From the NCBI RefSeq assembly GCF_014196335.1, contig NZ_JACIDM010000002.1, positions 496,001 to 560,000 on the forward strand: a DNA stretch of 64,000 nucleotides, in the 5' to 3' direction. Below, one piece after another: positions 37,561 through 45,755 of the stretch. How positions within the stretch are numbered: position 1 is the first letter of the stretch; each line of letters begins with the position of its first letter. Source of the stretch: Brevundimonas lenta. GTDB taxonomy: Bacteria > Pseudomonadota > Alphaproteobacteria > Caulobacterales > Caulobacteraceae. The position numbers and the translations under genes were made by a program. The notes below the pieces were generated by a model. That model saw nothing but the letters and a program-made list of their open reading frames with translations, did no database searches and was not told the origin of the DNA.

Positions 37561-38757
37561 TCAGGCGCGCCGGTCGTGGAGGATGGCGGCGGCGGCGGGG
37601 TAGCGGTGTTCGAGCCGTCCGGCCCAGGCATCGGCTTCGGGGAGGCTACGGGGGAGTTCGGACTGGCGGTTCTCGATCAGCCGGGCCGCCTCGCGCAAGG
37701 CGGGCCAGGACATGAGGAAGGTCAGGGCGTCGCGGGCGTTCGGGCCGGCGGCGACGAAGGCGAAGGCGCGGTCGAGGGCCTCGACGTCCTCGAAGTCCGG
37801 CAAGCGGGTGACGAAGTCGCGCAGCGCCGTCTGAGACAGGGCCGCCTCGAACAGCCGCCAGCGGGCGTCCTGGGCCTCGGCGCTGCGGCCTTCGGCCTCC
37901 AGCAGGGCGATCTCGCTGAGGATGAAGGCCTCGGGCACGGTCTTCGGCGCGGCGCGGCGCAGGGACCAGCGCGACGGCGACGCGTCCCAGTCGGCGCTCT
38001 CGAGCGTCAACCGCGCCTCGCTGAGGCGACCGGCGGCGATCAGGCGATCGGCCAGGGCGGAGGCCATGTCCGGCTGCTTGCGTTCGGCCAGCGGCAGGAC
38101 GCGGATCAGGGCGTCGACGTCGTCGCTCGCTTCGGCCAGCAGACGGATCACCGGACGCAGGCCGGGCGTGACCCCCTCCTCCGTCGGCGCGAGGCGGTTC
38201 AGCAGATCCCGGGTGAGCGCCGGCGCGAGGTTCGGGGCCGCAGGTTCCAGCCAGCGCACCCAGGCGAGGGGACGGCGCAGGGTGGCGGCGGCCAGACGTT
38301 CGGGCGCGGTCAGCGGGGTCAGATTGGCGACGATCGCCAGATCGGGCGCGGACTCGACGAACAGGTCGGCGACCTCGCCCTTGGGGTCCTTCACCCGCCC
38401 GGCCAGGCCAGGCTGAAGGTCGAACCAGTCGACCAGGCGGTCGAGCGCGGAGGCGGCGTCCAGGCCCGCCAGCCGCTCGACGATCATGGTCTTCAGGCCG
38501 CGCAGCTCGCGGATCAGGTCGGGCCGTTTGCGCCACGAAACTCGGGCGCGGCCGGCGGCCAGGGCGGCGATACGCTTGTCGATCTCGTCGGCCAGCGGCT
38601 CGGGGCCGACCGCAGCGGCCAGCTCCATACGCAGGCGGCGCTTCCAGGCCGCGTCCTGCTCGCCCATCTCGATCAGCAGATCGGCGAGCGCCGGGGCGCC
38701 CAGCGACGCCAGGTTCGCCGCGTTCAGACGCTTTGTGGAAACCGACTTCTTCGCCAT
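37561..38757 (-). CDS. DUF6880-type cytoplasmic protein
   Basis: 398 aa, strongly helical and Ala/Leu/Arg-rich. The opening pattern KRLNAANLASLGAPALADLLIEM and LAGLDAASALDRLVDWFDL fits the DUF6880 family. No catalytic motif is visible. Function unknown. It is the last gene before the presumed left edge of the copper block. Confidence 0.65.
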   Translation of the reverse strand: MAKKSVSTKRLNAANLASLGAPALADLLIEMGEQDAAWKRRLRMELAAAVGPEPLADEIDKRIAALAAGRARVSWRKRPDLIRELRGLKTMIVERLAGLDAASALDRLVDWFDLQPGLAGRVKDPKGEVADLFVESAPDLAIVANLTPLTAPERLAAATLRRPLAWVRWLEPAAPNLAPALTRDLLNRLAPTEEGVTPGLRPVIRLLAEASDDVDALIRVLPLAERKQPDMASALADRLIAAGRLSEARLTLESADWDASPSRWSLRRAAPKTVPEAFILSEIALLEAEGRSAEAQDARWRLFEAALSQTALRDFVTRLPDFEDVEALDRAFAFVAAGPNARDALTFLMSWPALREAARLIENRQSELPRSLPEADAWAGRLEHRYPAAAAILHDRRA

Positions 38758-38773
38758 GGGGACCGGCGAACGG

Positions 38774-38788
38774 TCATTCCCACTCGAT
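38774..38788 (-). other. 15-bp match to the 3' end of guaA (possible attachment-site remnant)
   Basis: On the minus strand this reads ATCGAGTGGGAATGA, coding I-E-W-E-stop, the usual last codons of GMP synthase. No guaA body is present. The 3' end of guaA is an established insertion point of genomic islands that duplicate this stretch. It lies at the junction between core-type genes and the copper block. Confidence 0.45.
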
Positions 38789-38799
38789 TACACAAATTA

Positions 38800-38829
38800 C
38801 CCCAAGCCGCTGATCGGCTTGGGGTTTTT
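38800..38829 (+). terminator. Strong rho-independent terminator-like hairpin
   Basis: CCCCAAGCCG-CTGAT-CGGCTTGGGG followed by TTTTT: a perfect ten-bp stem with a T-run on the plus strand. No plus-strand gene lies directly upstream, so it may have been left behind by a lost gene or belong to the rearranged guaA neighbourhood. Confidence 0.75.
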
Positions 38830-39070
38830 CCTCGCTTATCGGCCGCCGAACCGATTGAACAACCGACAGACGGGAAGTATTCTGAAAACATTCAGAAAAT
38901 TCTAAGCAATAACATTTACGTGAATTCGTCATCTTTTGCGGTCTATCGGACTTTCTGCGCACTGAGATGCAATGCAACGAGTTCGATTCGCCTTGCCACC
39001 TTGCACCATCACTTGGACGTACACTGTATCTCATCCGCACGTTCGTCGTCGAGCTTACCGGCTCGATCGT

Positions 39071-39249
39071 ATGGCGATAGCGACAAGCGTCGTCGATGCC
39101 TGTCATGCCGCGCTCGACGACCGGAATGCAAACGCCGCACTGGCTTTGCGGCCGACGGCGTCCTGATTTTCGACGACGGCGGGACTGGCCGATCGGTCTT
39201 TCGCCACGAGGACGACAGATGGCGGATTACGCACATCGTTGGTCGTCGG
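39071..39249 (+). pseudogene. Frameshifted, internally deleted remnant of a DUF4440/NTF2-like gene
   Basis: The first frame reads SVVDACHAALDDRNANAA and then stops; shifting frame near 39140 gives GFAADGVLIFDDGGTGRS, then VFRHEDDRWRITHIV. These line up in order with AVDAFHVALKAGDTAVALA, LMAPDVMIFEEGGAERS and VLKRHADGWRIHHIH of the intact protein at 45215-45706. Roughly 55 residues between the second and third blocks are missing. The stretch upstream (38830-39000) is AT-rich, with a TTCTGAA/TTCAGAA dyad at 38880-38897. Confidence 0.5.
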
Positions 39250-39271
39250 ACGCGGTGCGCTGATCTCGCGA

Positions 39272-39697
39272 TCAGGCGGCGGGAGCCGCCGACGCTCCCT
39301 TCTGGGCGAGCCAGGCGTCGATCAGGGTGATTTCGCGCTCCTGCGCCGTGATCACCTCCTGGGCCAGGTCCCGCGCTTGGGCGTCCTTGCCTTGCGCGAG
39401 CTCCACACGGGCCATCGAGACGGCGGCGACGTGGTGACCTCGCATCTGCTTCATGAAGTCGATGTCGGCGTCCCCGGTGAAGGCGGGCATCGCCTCCATC
39501 ATCGTGTTCATCGAGGCCTTGTAGCCTTGGGTGGCGACGGAGTCGCCGGGCGCAGGCGCAGCCATGCCGCCCTCCATTCCGCCATGGGCGTCCGCCGCTG
39601 CGGCGGCCTCAGGCGTGGCTACGGCGGGCTCTTCGGCTTGCGGGGAACAGGCCGTAGCCAAGGCGCAGGCGGCAAGGACGAGGCTGATGCGTTTCAT
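39272..39697 (-). CDS. DUF305 lipoprotein
   Basis: 141 aa with lipobox LATAC (MKRISLVLAACALATAC) and a Met/His-rich linker (AHGGMEGGMA). The DUF305 helical hairpin carries MKQMRGHHVAAVSMARVEL, the His-His signature of this ferritin-like family often found in copper or silver resistance loci. It probably binds metal in the periplasm. Confidence 0.85.
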   Translation of the reverse strand: MKRISLVLAACALATACSPQAEEPAVATPEAAAAADAHGGMEGGMAAPAPGDSVATQGYKASMNTMMEAMPAFTGDADIDFMKQMRGHHVAAVSMARVELAQGKDAQARDLAQEVITAQEREITLIDAWLAQKGASAAPAA

Positions 39698-39755
39698 GAC
39701 GGCTCCTTGGGATCCCGACGTTAGCGACCAGGAGGGCCCATTCGTTCCGCCGACT

Positions 39756-40031
39756 CTACCGTCCGGCCCGCGCCAAGAGCTCGATCAGCTCGCCGGCCTT
39801 GGCCTTGCGATCCTCGGGATCGTCGCCGGTCATGGCGCCCATGACGCAGTGGTCGAGGTGATCCCGTAGCACTTCGGTCTCCACGCGATGGAGCGCGGCT
39901 CGAACGGCCTGAAGTTGCGTCAGCAAGTCGACGCAATACCGGTCATCTTCAACCATGCGGGAGATTCCCCGCACCTGGCCTTCGATCCGACTGAGCCTGT
40001 TGAGGACTTTGGGTTTCGTGTCGGTTTGCAT
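39756..40031 (-). CDS. csoR: CsoR-family copper-sensing repressor
   Basis: 91-aa all-helical repressor of the CsoR/RcnR family. The Cu(I) ligand set is complete: Cys33 (RYCVDLL), His58 and Cys62 (RDHLDHCV), the C-H-x3-C pattern of copper-type CsoR. The ATG at 40031 has a strong AGGAGG about ten bases upstream. It is divergent from the Cu+ ATPase, with two palindromic boxes in between. Cu(I) binding would release DNA and derepress both genes. Confidence 0.93.
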   Translation of the reverse strand: MQTDTKPKVLNRLSRIEGQVRGISRMVEDDRYCVDLLTQLQAVRAALHRVETEVLRDHLDHCVMGAMTGDDPEDRKAKAGELIELLARAGR

Positions 40032-40058
40032 GCGGCCTGTCCTCCTGAGCACCCCCAT

Positions 40059-40075
40059 ATACCCCAGACGGGTAT
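40059..40075. promoter_or_regulatory. CsoR operator 1
   Basis: ATACCC-CAGAC-GGGTAT, a perfect six-bp dyad with a five-base GC-containing spacer, matching the TACCC-N5-GGGTA form known for CsoR-type sites. It lies 28 bp before the csoR start codon. Confidence 0.8.
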
Positions 40076-40081
40076 CTTGCG

Positions 40082-40102
40082 ATATACCCCCCATGGGTAT
40101 AT
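40082..40102. promoter_or_regulatory. CsoR operator 2
   Basis: Arms ATATACCC and GGGTATAT around CCCAT: a perfect eight-bp dyad, 31 bp upstream of the copper ATPase start. Centre-to-centre spacing from operator 1 is 25 bp. It likely covers the ATPase promoter. Confidence 0.82.
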
Positions 40103-40133
40103 GTGAGCCCTTCGGTCAGCCGGAGAGAGCGAC

Positions 40134-42488
40134 ATGTCCACGCATCCTCACAATCATCCCTCGGGTCACGCCTGCTGCGGGGCGAAGGCCTCGGATGGCG
40201 CGGCAACGGTCAAGGATCCCGTCTGCGGCATGTCGGTCGATCCGACGACTACCACTCACCGAGCCAGTCATGACGGTCAGGACTATTTCTTCTGCTCGGC
40301 GGGGTGCCGGACCAAATTCATCGGCGATCCGATGCGTTACCTGAACCCTCGCGTGGAGGCTGAGCCGGCCGTTCCCGGCGCCATCTACACCTGCCCGATG
40401 CACCCCGAGATCCGACAGGAAGGCCCAGGCTCCTGCCCGATCTGCGGCATGGCGCTTGAGCCGGAGATGGTCACGGCGGAAGCCCCACCCAACCACGAGC
40501 TGATCGACTTCACCAGACGCTTCTGGGTCGGTCTGGTCCTGACCCTGCCGGTCTTCGCCCTGGAAATGGGCGGACACCTGACCAATCTCCACATGTTCAT
40601 CCCGGGCCAGATGTCGAACTGGATCCAGTTCGCTTTAGCGACCCCCGTGGTTCTCTGGTGCGGCTGGCCCTTCTTCGAGCGCGGCTGGACATCGCTGCGC
40701 ACCCGTCGGCTGAATATGTTCACCCTGATCGCCATGGGGGTCGGCGTGGCATGGCTTTACAGCGTCGTGGCCGTCGTCGCGCCAACCCTGTTCCCGCCCG
40801 CCTTCCTGAAGGCCGACGGCAGCGCGCCGGTGTATTTCGAGGCGGCGGCGGTCATCACCGTGCTGGTCCTCGTCGGGCAGATTTTGGAACTGCGCGCCCG
40901 CGAACAGACGTCGGGCGCGATCCGCGCCCTGCTGGACCTCACGCCCAAGACCGCGCGCCGAATCCGGGCGGACGGCGTCGATGAAGATGTCTCGCTTGAC
41001 CAGATCGCCGTCGGCGACCGCCTGCGGGTAAGGCCCGGAGAGAAGATCCCGGTCGATGGCGAACTCCTGGAGGGTCGGGTCGCTGTCGACGAATCCATGG
41101 TGACCGGCGAGTCCATGCCGGTGACCAAGGACGTCGGCGACCGCGTCGTGGCCGGCGCGCTCAACAAGACCGGGTCCTTCATCATGCGCGCCGACAAGGT
41201 GGGCGCCGACACCCTGCTGGCGCAGATCGTCCAGATGGTGGCCCAGGCCCAGCGCAGTCGCGCCCCGATCCAGCGGCTGGCCGATACGGTCTCCGGATGG
41301 TTCGTGCCCACAGTGATCGCGATCGCCCTGCTCGCGGCCGTCGTCTGGGGCCTGGTCGGTCCCGAGCCCCGTTTGTCCTACGCCCTGGTCGCCGCGGTTT
41401 CGGTGCTCATCATCGCCTGTCCCTGTGCGTTGGGTCTGGCCACGCCGATCTCGATCATGGTCGGGGTGGGACGTGGCGCCCACGCCGGCGTCCTGATCAA
41501 GAACGCCGAGGCGCTCGAACGCTTCGAGAAGGTCGACACTCTCGTTCTGGACAAGACCGGCACCCTGACAGAGGGCCGTCCGTCGGTAACGGCGATCCTG
41601 CCCGCCCTCGGTTTCGTTGAAGCCGACATCTTGCGTCTTTCGGCCAGCCTCGAGCGGGGCAGCGAACATCCGTTGGCCGACGCGATTGTCCGGGCAGCCA
41701 AGGACCGGGACATCCCCCTTACCGAGGCCGCGGACTTCGACAGCCCGGTCGGTCGCGGCGTCCGCGGGACGATTGAGGGCCGCCAGGTCGCCCTGGGCAA
41801 CACCCGATTTCTCGGCGAGCTTTCGATCGACGTCTCCGCGCTGGAGCCGAAGGCGGAGGCCCTTCGCCACGACGGCGCCACCGCCATATTCGCGGCGATC
41901 GACGGAAAGGCGGCCGGGGTCATCGGCATCGCCGATCCCATCAAGGCCACCACGCCGGCCGCGATCCTCGCGCTGAAAGCGGCCGGTCTGCGGCTGGTGA
42001 TGATGACCGGGGACAACCGGACGACGGCCGAAGCGGTCGCGCGGCGCCTCGGCATCGACGAAGTGCAGGCGGAGGTTCTGCCGCAGGACAAGGCGTCTGT
42101 GGTTCAACAGCTTCGTTCGCAGGGTCGGATCGTCGCCATGGCGGGGGATGGCGTCAACGATGCCCCTGCCCTCGCCGCCGCCGATGTCGGCGTCGCCATG
42201 GGGGCGGGTTCGGACGTCGCTATCGAGAGCGCCGGCGTCACGCTGCTGGGCGGTGATCTGCAAGGCATCGTGCGCGCACGGCATCTGTCCCGTGCGGTGA
42301 TGGGCAACATCCGCCAGAACCTCGTTTTCGCCTTCGGCTACAACGCCCTTGGCATCCCCGTGGCGGCCGGCCTGCTTTATCCCGTCTTCGGCTGGCTTCT
42401 CTCGCCTGCCCTTGCGGCGCTCGCAATGGCGCTCTCCTCGGTCAGCGTCATCGGCAATGCGCTGAGACTGCGGGCGGTGAAGCTTTAG
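40134..42488 (+). CDS. copA: Copper-translocating P-type ATPase with YHS and heavy-metal-binding domains
   Basis: Exports Cu(I) (possibly Ag(I)) from the cytoplasm using ATP. Seen: a His-rich N-terminus, a YHS domain ([12 protein letters not shown]...[11 protein letters not shown], about 27-70), a heavy-metal-binding domain ([22 protein letters not shown]), transport motif CPC, phosphorylation motif [19 protein letters not shown], and the PIB-1 signatures FGYNALGIP and MALSSVS. It lacks the usual N-terminal CxxC HMA domain. 784 aa. Under control of the adjacent CsoR boxes. Confidence 0.96.
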   Translation: MSTHPHNHPSGHACCGAKASDGAATVKDPVCGMSVDPTTTTHRASHDGQDYFFCSAGCRTKFIGDPMRYLNPRVEAEPAVPGAIYTCPMHPEIRQEGPGSCPICGMALEPEMVTAEAPPNHELIDFTRRFWVGLVLTLPVFALEMGGHLTNLHMFIPGQMSNWIQFALATPVVLWCGWPFFERGWTSLRTRRLNMFTLIAMGVGVAWLYSVVAVVAPTLFPPAFLKADGSAPVYFEAAAVITVLVLVGQILELRAREQTSGAIRALLDLTPKTARRIRADGVDEDVSLDQIAVGDRLRVRPGEKIPVDGELLEGRVAVDESMVTGESMPVTKDVGDRVVAGALNKTGSFIMRADKVGADTLLAQIVQMVAQAQRSRAPIQRLADTVSGWFVPTVIAIALLAAVVWGLVGPEPRLSYALVAAVSVLIIACPCALGLATPISIMVGVGRGAHAGVLIKNAEALERFEKVDTLVLDKTGTLTEGRPSVTAILPALGFVEADILRLSASLERGSEHPLADAIVRAAKDRDIPLTEAADFDSPVGRGVRGTIEGRQVALGNTRFLGELSIDVSALEPKAEALRHDGATAIFAAIDGKAAGVIGIADPIKATTPAAILALKAAGLRLVMMTGDNRTTAEAVARRLGIDEVQAEVLPQDKASVVQQLRSQGRIVAMAGDGVNDAPALAAADVGVAMGAGSDVAIESAGVTLLGGDLQGIVRARHLSRAVMGNIRQNLVFAFGYNALGIPVAAGLLYPVFGWLLSPALAALAMALSSVSVIGNALRLRAVKL

Positions 42489-42635
42489 CCAGGATAGCCG
42501 ATCAACAGTCCGCCCACCCACCGAAGGGAGGAACCGGCTGTGACGGGCCGGATTGATTCAGACGGTGACCGCAGTCTCCAGGCATTCGCAGCGGCAGGCG
42601 ATGACGAACTGAAATTTCTGAAGAGGATACGGACG

Positions 42636-43130
42636 ATGTCTCATCAACAGATGGACCACGGCGGGCAAGGCAACGCTCGTGGACTCGGCCCTTATCGGAG
42701 CCTGTACCTCGAGTTGGCGATCGATTTCGTCATCATGTACCTGGTCATGTACACGATGATCGCCACGCTCGGTCACTTCTATCTCAACCTGAACAACGTC
42801 TACATGACCCTGATGATGGTCGCGCCGATGGCGGTCCTCATGCTCGTCTTCATGCGGTCCATGTACCCGTCGCGCAAAACGAACCTGGCCATTGGCGCGG
42901 TCGCGGCCGTAATCTTCGTCGGCAGCTTCATCGGCATGCGCACCCAGGCGTTCGTTGGCGACGACGAATTCCTGCGATCGATGATCCCGCACCATTCCGG
43001 GGCCGTGTTGATGTGCGAGCAAGCCTCCCTGACCGATCCGGAGATCATCGCCCTGTGCGACGGCATCGTGCGTGGTCAACAGGAGGAGATCGCCCAGATG
43101 CAGGCGCTCCTCGAGAAGCGTCGCCGCTGA
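42636..43130 (+). CDS. DUF305 membrane protein
   Basis: 164 aa: a Met/His N-terminus (MSHQQMDHGGQ), three TM segments (including IDFVIMYLVMYTMIATLGHFYL and MMVAPMAVLMLVFMRSM), then a DUF305-like stretch FLRSMIPHHSGAVLMCEQA. The His-His pair and Met/Cys residues suggest metal binding at the membrane face. It follows the copper ATPase by 147 bp. Confidence 0.82.
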   Translation: MSHQQMDHGGQGNARGLGPYRSLYLELAIDFVIMYLVMYTMIATLGHFYLNLNNVYMTLMMVAPMAVLMLVFMRSMYPSRKTNLAIGAVAAVIFVGSFIGMRTQAFVGDDEFLRSMIPHHSGAVLMCEQASLTDPEIIALCDGIVRGQQEEIAQMQALLEKRRR

Positions 43131-43247
43131 CCCCGGCGTGCGGGGGAAGGCCTCAGCCGCCGCCCGATTCTTCTTCATGAGGGACGCGGTCGTGTGGCGC
43201 GTAGAGAAGCAGAAGGCCGGGACCGGCCAAACGTCTGGAGACTGAGT

Positions 43248-43610
43248 ATGCGTTACTTCCACCCCGCGCCCTTCATCGCCGTCGCGGCGGTCGTGGCCTT
43301 CGCCGCCGGACCGGCGGCGGCCCACGCTCGCCTGGTCAGCGCCACCCCGGCGCCCGACTCCACCGTGGCCGCGACCCGGACGCTGACCCTTACCTTCAGC
43401 GAACGCAGCGTTCCCGCCTTTTCCGGCTTCGACGTCCTCAATGCGGCGGGGGAGAAGATCGCGATCCGCACCTCGGTGGCCGAGGACGGCAGGACCCTCA
43501 CGGGCGCGCTGGCTCGCCCGCTGGCCGCCGGCGCCTACCGTGTCGACTGGCGTATCGCGTCGAGCGACGGCCACCGCATGACGGGATCCTACACCTTCAC
43601 GGTGCGCTGA
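43248..43610 (+). CDS. copC: Copper resistance protein CopC
   Basis: Periplasmic copper carrier of 120 aa. Signal peptide (MRYFHPAPFIAVAAVVAFAAGPAAA) leaves a mature N-terminal His (HARLVSATPAPDS), the typical Cu(II) ligand of CopC, and the C-terminal DGHRMTGSYTFTV adds a second conserved His. copD starts four bases after its stop. Confidence 0.93.
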   Translation: MRYFHPAPFIAVAAVVAFAAGPAAAHARLVSATPAPDSTVAATRTLTLTFSERSVPAFSGFDVLNAAGEKIAIRTSVAEDGRTLTGALARPLAAGAYRVDWRIASSDGHRMTGSYTFTVR

Positions 43611-43614
43611 CGCC

Positions 43615-44526
43615 GTGCTGGAAGTCGCGGTCATCGCGCTTCGCTGGCTTCAATACGGCGGCGGCGTCGTCCTTCTCGGCGCGCCGCTGTTCCTTCTCTA
43701 CAGCTTTAAAGACGCCGACGCGCCGAACCTGGAATGGTCGCGACCGACATTGCGCCTCGCGGCGATCATCGTCGCGCTCGGCTCGCTCGCCGCTCTGGTG
43801 GCACAGACGGCCGTCATGGCGGGGTCGCTGAGCGAAGCCGTCAAACCCGCGTCCCTGTCCTTCATGGTCACCGGCACGGCCCTGGGCATGGCGATGGTCG
43901 TGCGGGCCGCCGCCGCCTTGCTTGGGCTCGTCGCCTTGGTCGCCCTGAAACCCGGTCGCGCGCTCTGGAGCGTGACGGCCGCCTTGGGTCTGATCGTGGC
44001 CGCCAGCTTCGCATGGACGGGTCACGGCGCGGCCACCGAGGGCCCTGGCGGGCCCATCCATCTTGTCGCCAACATCATTCACGCGGTGGCAGCGGCCTTA
44101 TGGCTGGGCGCCTTGGCGGCGTTGACGGCCCTGCTTCTGCGCCGAGCCGGTCCGGACCTTGCAATCCATCGCGCCCTGCATGGCTTCGCCGGCCTTGGAA
44201 CGCTCGCGGTCCTGATGCTGGTGCTGACCGGTCTCGTGAACAGCTGGTTCCTGATCGGTCCCGAGCGCGTGGCGTCGATCGCGGGCAACCTCTACGGCCA
44301 GCTTCTGGTCGCCAAGCTCGTCCTCTTCGGTTTGATGCTTGCGCTGGCGGCGAGCAACCGGTTCCGGCTGACGCCGACATTGGGCTCTGCGCTGGAGACG
44401 GGCCAACCCTCCGTCGCCGCCATGAGCGCGCTCCGGCGCAGCCTGTTGGTCGAAACGGGTCTGGGACTCGCCCTGATCGGCGTCGTGGCGGTCATGGGAA
44501 CCCTGCCGCCCCCGGCGTCTCTGTAG
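43615..44526 (+). CDS. copD: Copper resistance membrane protein CopD
   Basis: 303 aa with about eight TM helices (starting VIALRWLQYGGGVVLLGAPLFLLY). His residues in TGHGA and HLVANIIHAVAAALWLG are characteristic of the CopD/PcoD family, thought to bring copper inward from CopC. GTG start at 43615, immediately after copC. Confidence 0.9.
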   Translation: MLEVAVIALRWLQYGGGVVLLGAPLFLLYSFKDADAPNLEWSRPTLRLAAIIVALGSLAALVAQTAVMAGSLSEAVKPASLSFMVTGTALGMAMVVRAAAALLGLVALVALKPGRALWSVTAALGLIVAASFAWTGHGAATEGPGGPIHLVANIIHAVAAALWLGALAALTALLLRRAGPDLAIHRALHGFAGLGTLAVLMLVLTGLVNSWFLIGPERVASIAGNLYGQLLVAKLVLFGLMLALAASNRFRLTPTLGSALETGQPSVAAMSALRRSLLVETGLGLALIGVVAVMGTLPPPASL

Positions 44527-44588
44527 GCTCGATTGCGATGATCAAAATGAGATCGTCGCTCCGCCGACCGTTGAAGTATGATCAGACA

Positions 44589-44921
44589 ATGCCGTTCCTG
44601 CGTCATGACCTCGTCCGACTGACGACCGCGCTGCTCGCGGCGTTTGCCGTGCTGTTCGTGTCCACCGCTTCGATCGCCTGCGAAGCTCCGGTCGATCAGG
44701 ATATGGCGTCCATGTCGATGAGCGGCGACGGCGTCCCGTGCGAGCCGAAGACCGTCAGGATCTCGTGCCATAAGGCGTGTCTGGCCATCTGCCAGGGCCT
44801 TGTCCCCCAGGGCCGTGAACCCACCCCCGCACGGGTCTATGCATCTGTCCTCTATCCATCCCTTGATGCGCGGCATGCCGATTTCACCGTGGAGGCGGAC
44901 GACCCGCCCCCACGACGCTGA
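44589..44921 (+). CDS. Small secreted Met/Cys-containing protein in the copper cluster
   Basis: 110 aa: a signal-like helix (LVRLTTALLAAFAVLFVSTASIAC), then DMASMSMSGDGVPCEPKTV, ISCHKACLAICQG and a Pro-rich end. Met pairs and C-x3-C-x3-C spacing suggest copper binding. No family recognised. The ATG at 44589 was chosen because it places the hydrophobic helix near the N-terminus; an ATG at 44538 is possible. Confidence 0.6.
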   Translation: MPFLRHDLVRLTTALLAAFAVLFVSTASIACEAPVDQDMASMSMSGDGVPCEPKTVRISCHKACLAICQGLVPQGREPTPARVYASVLYPSLDARHADFTVEADDPPPRR

Positions 44922-44969
44922 TCCTGATGAAGATGACCGAACTCATTCAATCAAACAGAGATCAAAACC

Positions 44970-45116
44970 ATGAAACGCACTCTCACCCTCGCAGCCCTGG
45001 TGCTGCTGGCTTCCGGTTCAGCCGCCTTCGCGGCCGCGCCGGACGCCGTGGCGCAGGCCGTATGCGCTTGCTGCGACGCTATCGCAGCCTGCGCGGAAGC
45101 CTGCACCTGCTGCTGA
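44970..45116 (+). CDS. 48-aa secreted cysteine-cluster peptide (metallothionein-like)
   Basis: The frame is intact from ATG 44970 to TGA 45116. Residues 1-22 form a signal peptide (MKRTLTLAALVLLASGSAAFA). The mature peptide of about 26 residues ends in CACCDAIAACAEACTCC: seven cysteines in 17 residues, arranged CxCC-x5-C-x3-C-xCC, nearly mirror-symmetric. It sits 48 bp after the previous copper-cluster gene and just before a perfect terminator. It is best read as a periplasmic Cu(I)-thiolate peptide. I know of no named family. Confidence 0.7.
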   Translation: MKRTLTLAALVLLASGSAAFAAAPDAVAQAVCACCDAIAACAEACTCC

Positions 45117-45130
45117 TCGTATGATCGGGG

Positions 45131-45154
45131 ACGCCCGCCCGCGAGGGCGGGCGT
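45131..45154. terminator. Perfect hairpin terminator, probably bidirectional
   Basis: ACGCCCGCCC-GCGA-GGGCGGGCGT: ten-bp perfect stem with GCGA tetraloop, followed by CTTCTC. It lies between the end of the plus-strand copC-copD-peptide genes and the end of the minus-strand DUF4440 gene. Confidence 0.75.
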
Positions 45155-45214
45155 CTTCTCGATGTTCCTCACCGACGTCGCAGGGCCGGCGACCCGCTGG
45201 CGCGGGCCTGAGCG

Positions 45215-45706
45215 TCAGCCGGGCGCGCGCGACGACCAGTGAATGTGGTGGATGCGCCAGCCGTCGGCATGGCGTTTGAGGACCATGGTTTCGGTCGTCA
45301 GGCGGTCTACGGCGCGGCCGTTGAATTGGCCCGTGGTGCGGCCTTCGCTGGCGATCCAGGCGATGTCCCCGTCGGCCCATCCCGATCTTCGCGTCACCGT
45401 CGCTTCAGAGGCGGCGGCGAAGGCGGCGTCCGAGCCCAGGTGATGGGACGCATACTCGTCGCGCGATCGCTCCGCGCCACCCTCCTCGAAGATCATCACA
45501 TCCGGCGCCATCAGTGCCAGGGCGACGGCCGTGTCGCCGGCCTTCAGGGCGACGTGAAAAGCGTCGACGGCCGCCGCCGCGTCCGTAGCTTCCGCGGCGA
45601 CCGAGCCGGCGGCCTGGGCATGCCCGTGGGCGTGGTCCTGGGCGAAGGCGGGTGTCGCCGAAAGAACGGCGAGCGACAGGACGAGTGCGAGAGAGGTGCG
45701 GGACAT
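45215..45706 (-). CDS. Secreted DUF4440/NTF2-like protein
   Basis: 163 aa with a Sec signal (MSRTSLALVLSLAVLSATPAFA), a His-rich start to the mature protein (QDHAHGHAQ), and the cone-shaped NTF2 fold pattern VDAFHVALKAGD, DVMIFEEGG, RHADGWRIHHIHWS. Many His residues could bind copper. A broken paralogue lies at 39071-39249. Confidence 0.8.
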   Translation of the reverse strand: MSRTSLALVLSLAVLSATPAFAQDHAHGHAQAAGSVAAEATDAAAAVDAFHVALKAGDTAVALALMAPDVMIFEEGGAERSRDEYASHHLGSDAAFAAASEATVTRRSGWADGDIAWIASEGRTTGQFNGRAVDRLTTETMVLKRHADGWRIHHIHWSSRAPG

Positions 45707-45755
45707 GGCGAACTCCGGATTGTGGGTGATCTGAACGGGCTGAGCGCGATCTGCG

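Noticed and set aside
38774-39106. Minus-strand open frame ending in IEWE as a real gene or a guaA fragment of useful length
   Set aside because: Only the last few codons match guaA; the rest has no GMP synthase similarity, so it was kept only as a short end match.
38972-39166. 64-residue plus-strand open frame as an intact small gene
   Set aside because: Its second half is the first block of a frameshifted DUF4440 remnant, so it was annotated as part of a pseudogene.
37306-39330. 674-residue plus-strand frame across the DUF6880 gene and the island edge
   Set aside because: Shadow over the DUF6880 gene; only its last part is informative, as the second frame of the DUF4440 remnant.
40635-42521. 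628-residue minus-strand frame opposite the copper ATPase
   Set aside because: His/Asp/Gly-rich mirror of the ATPase with no own features.
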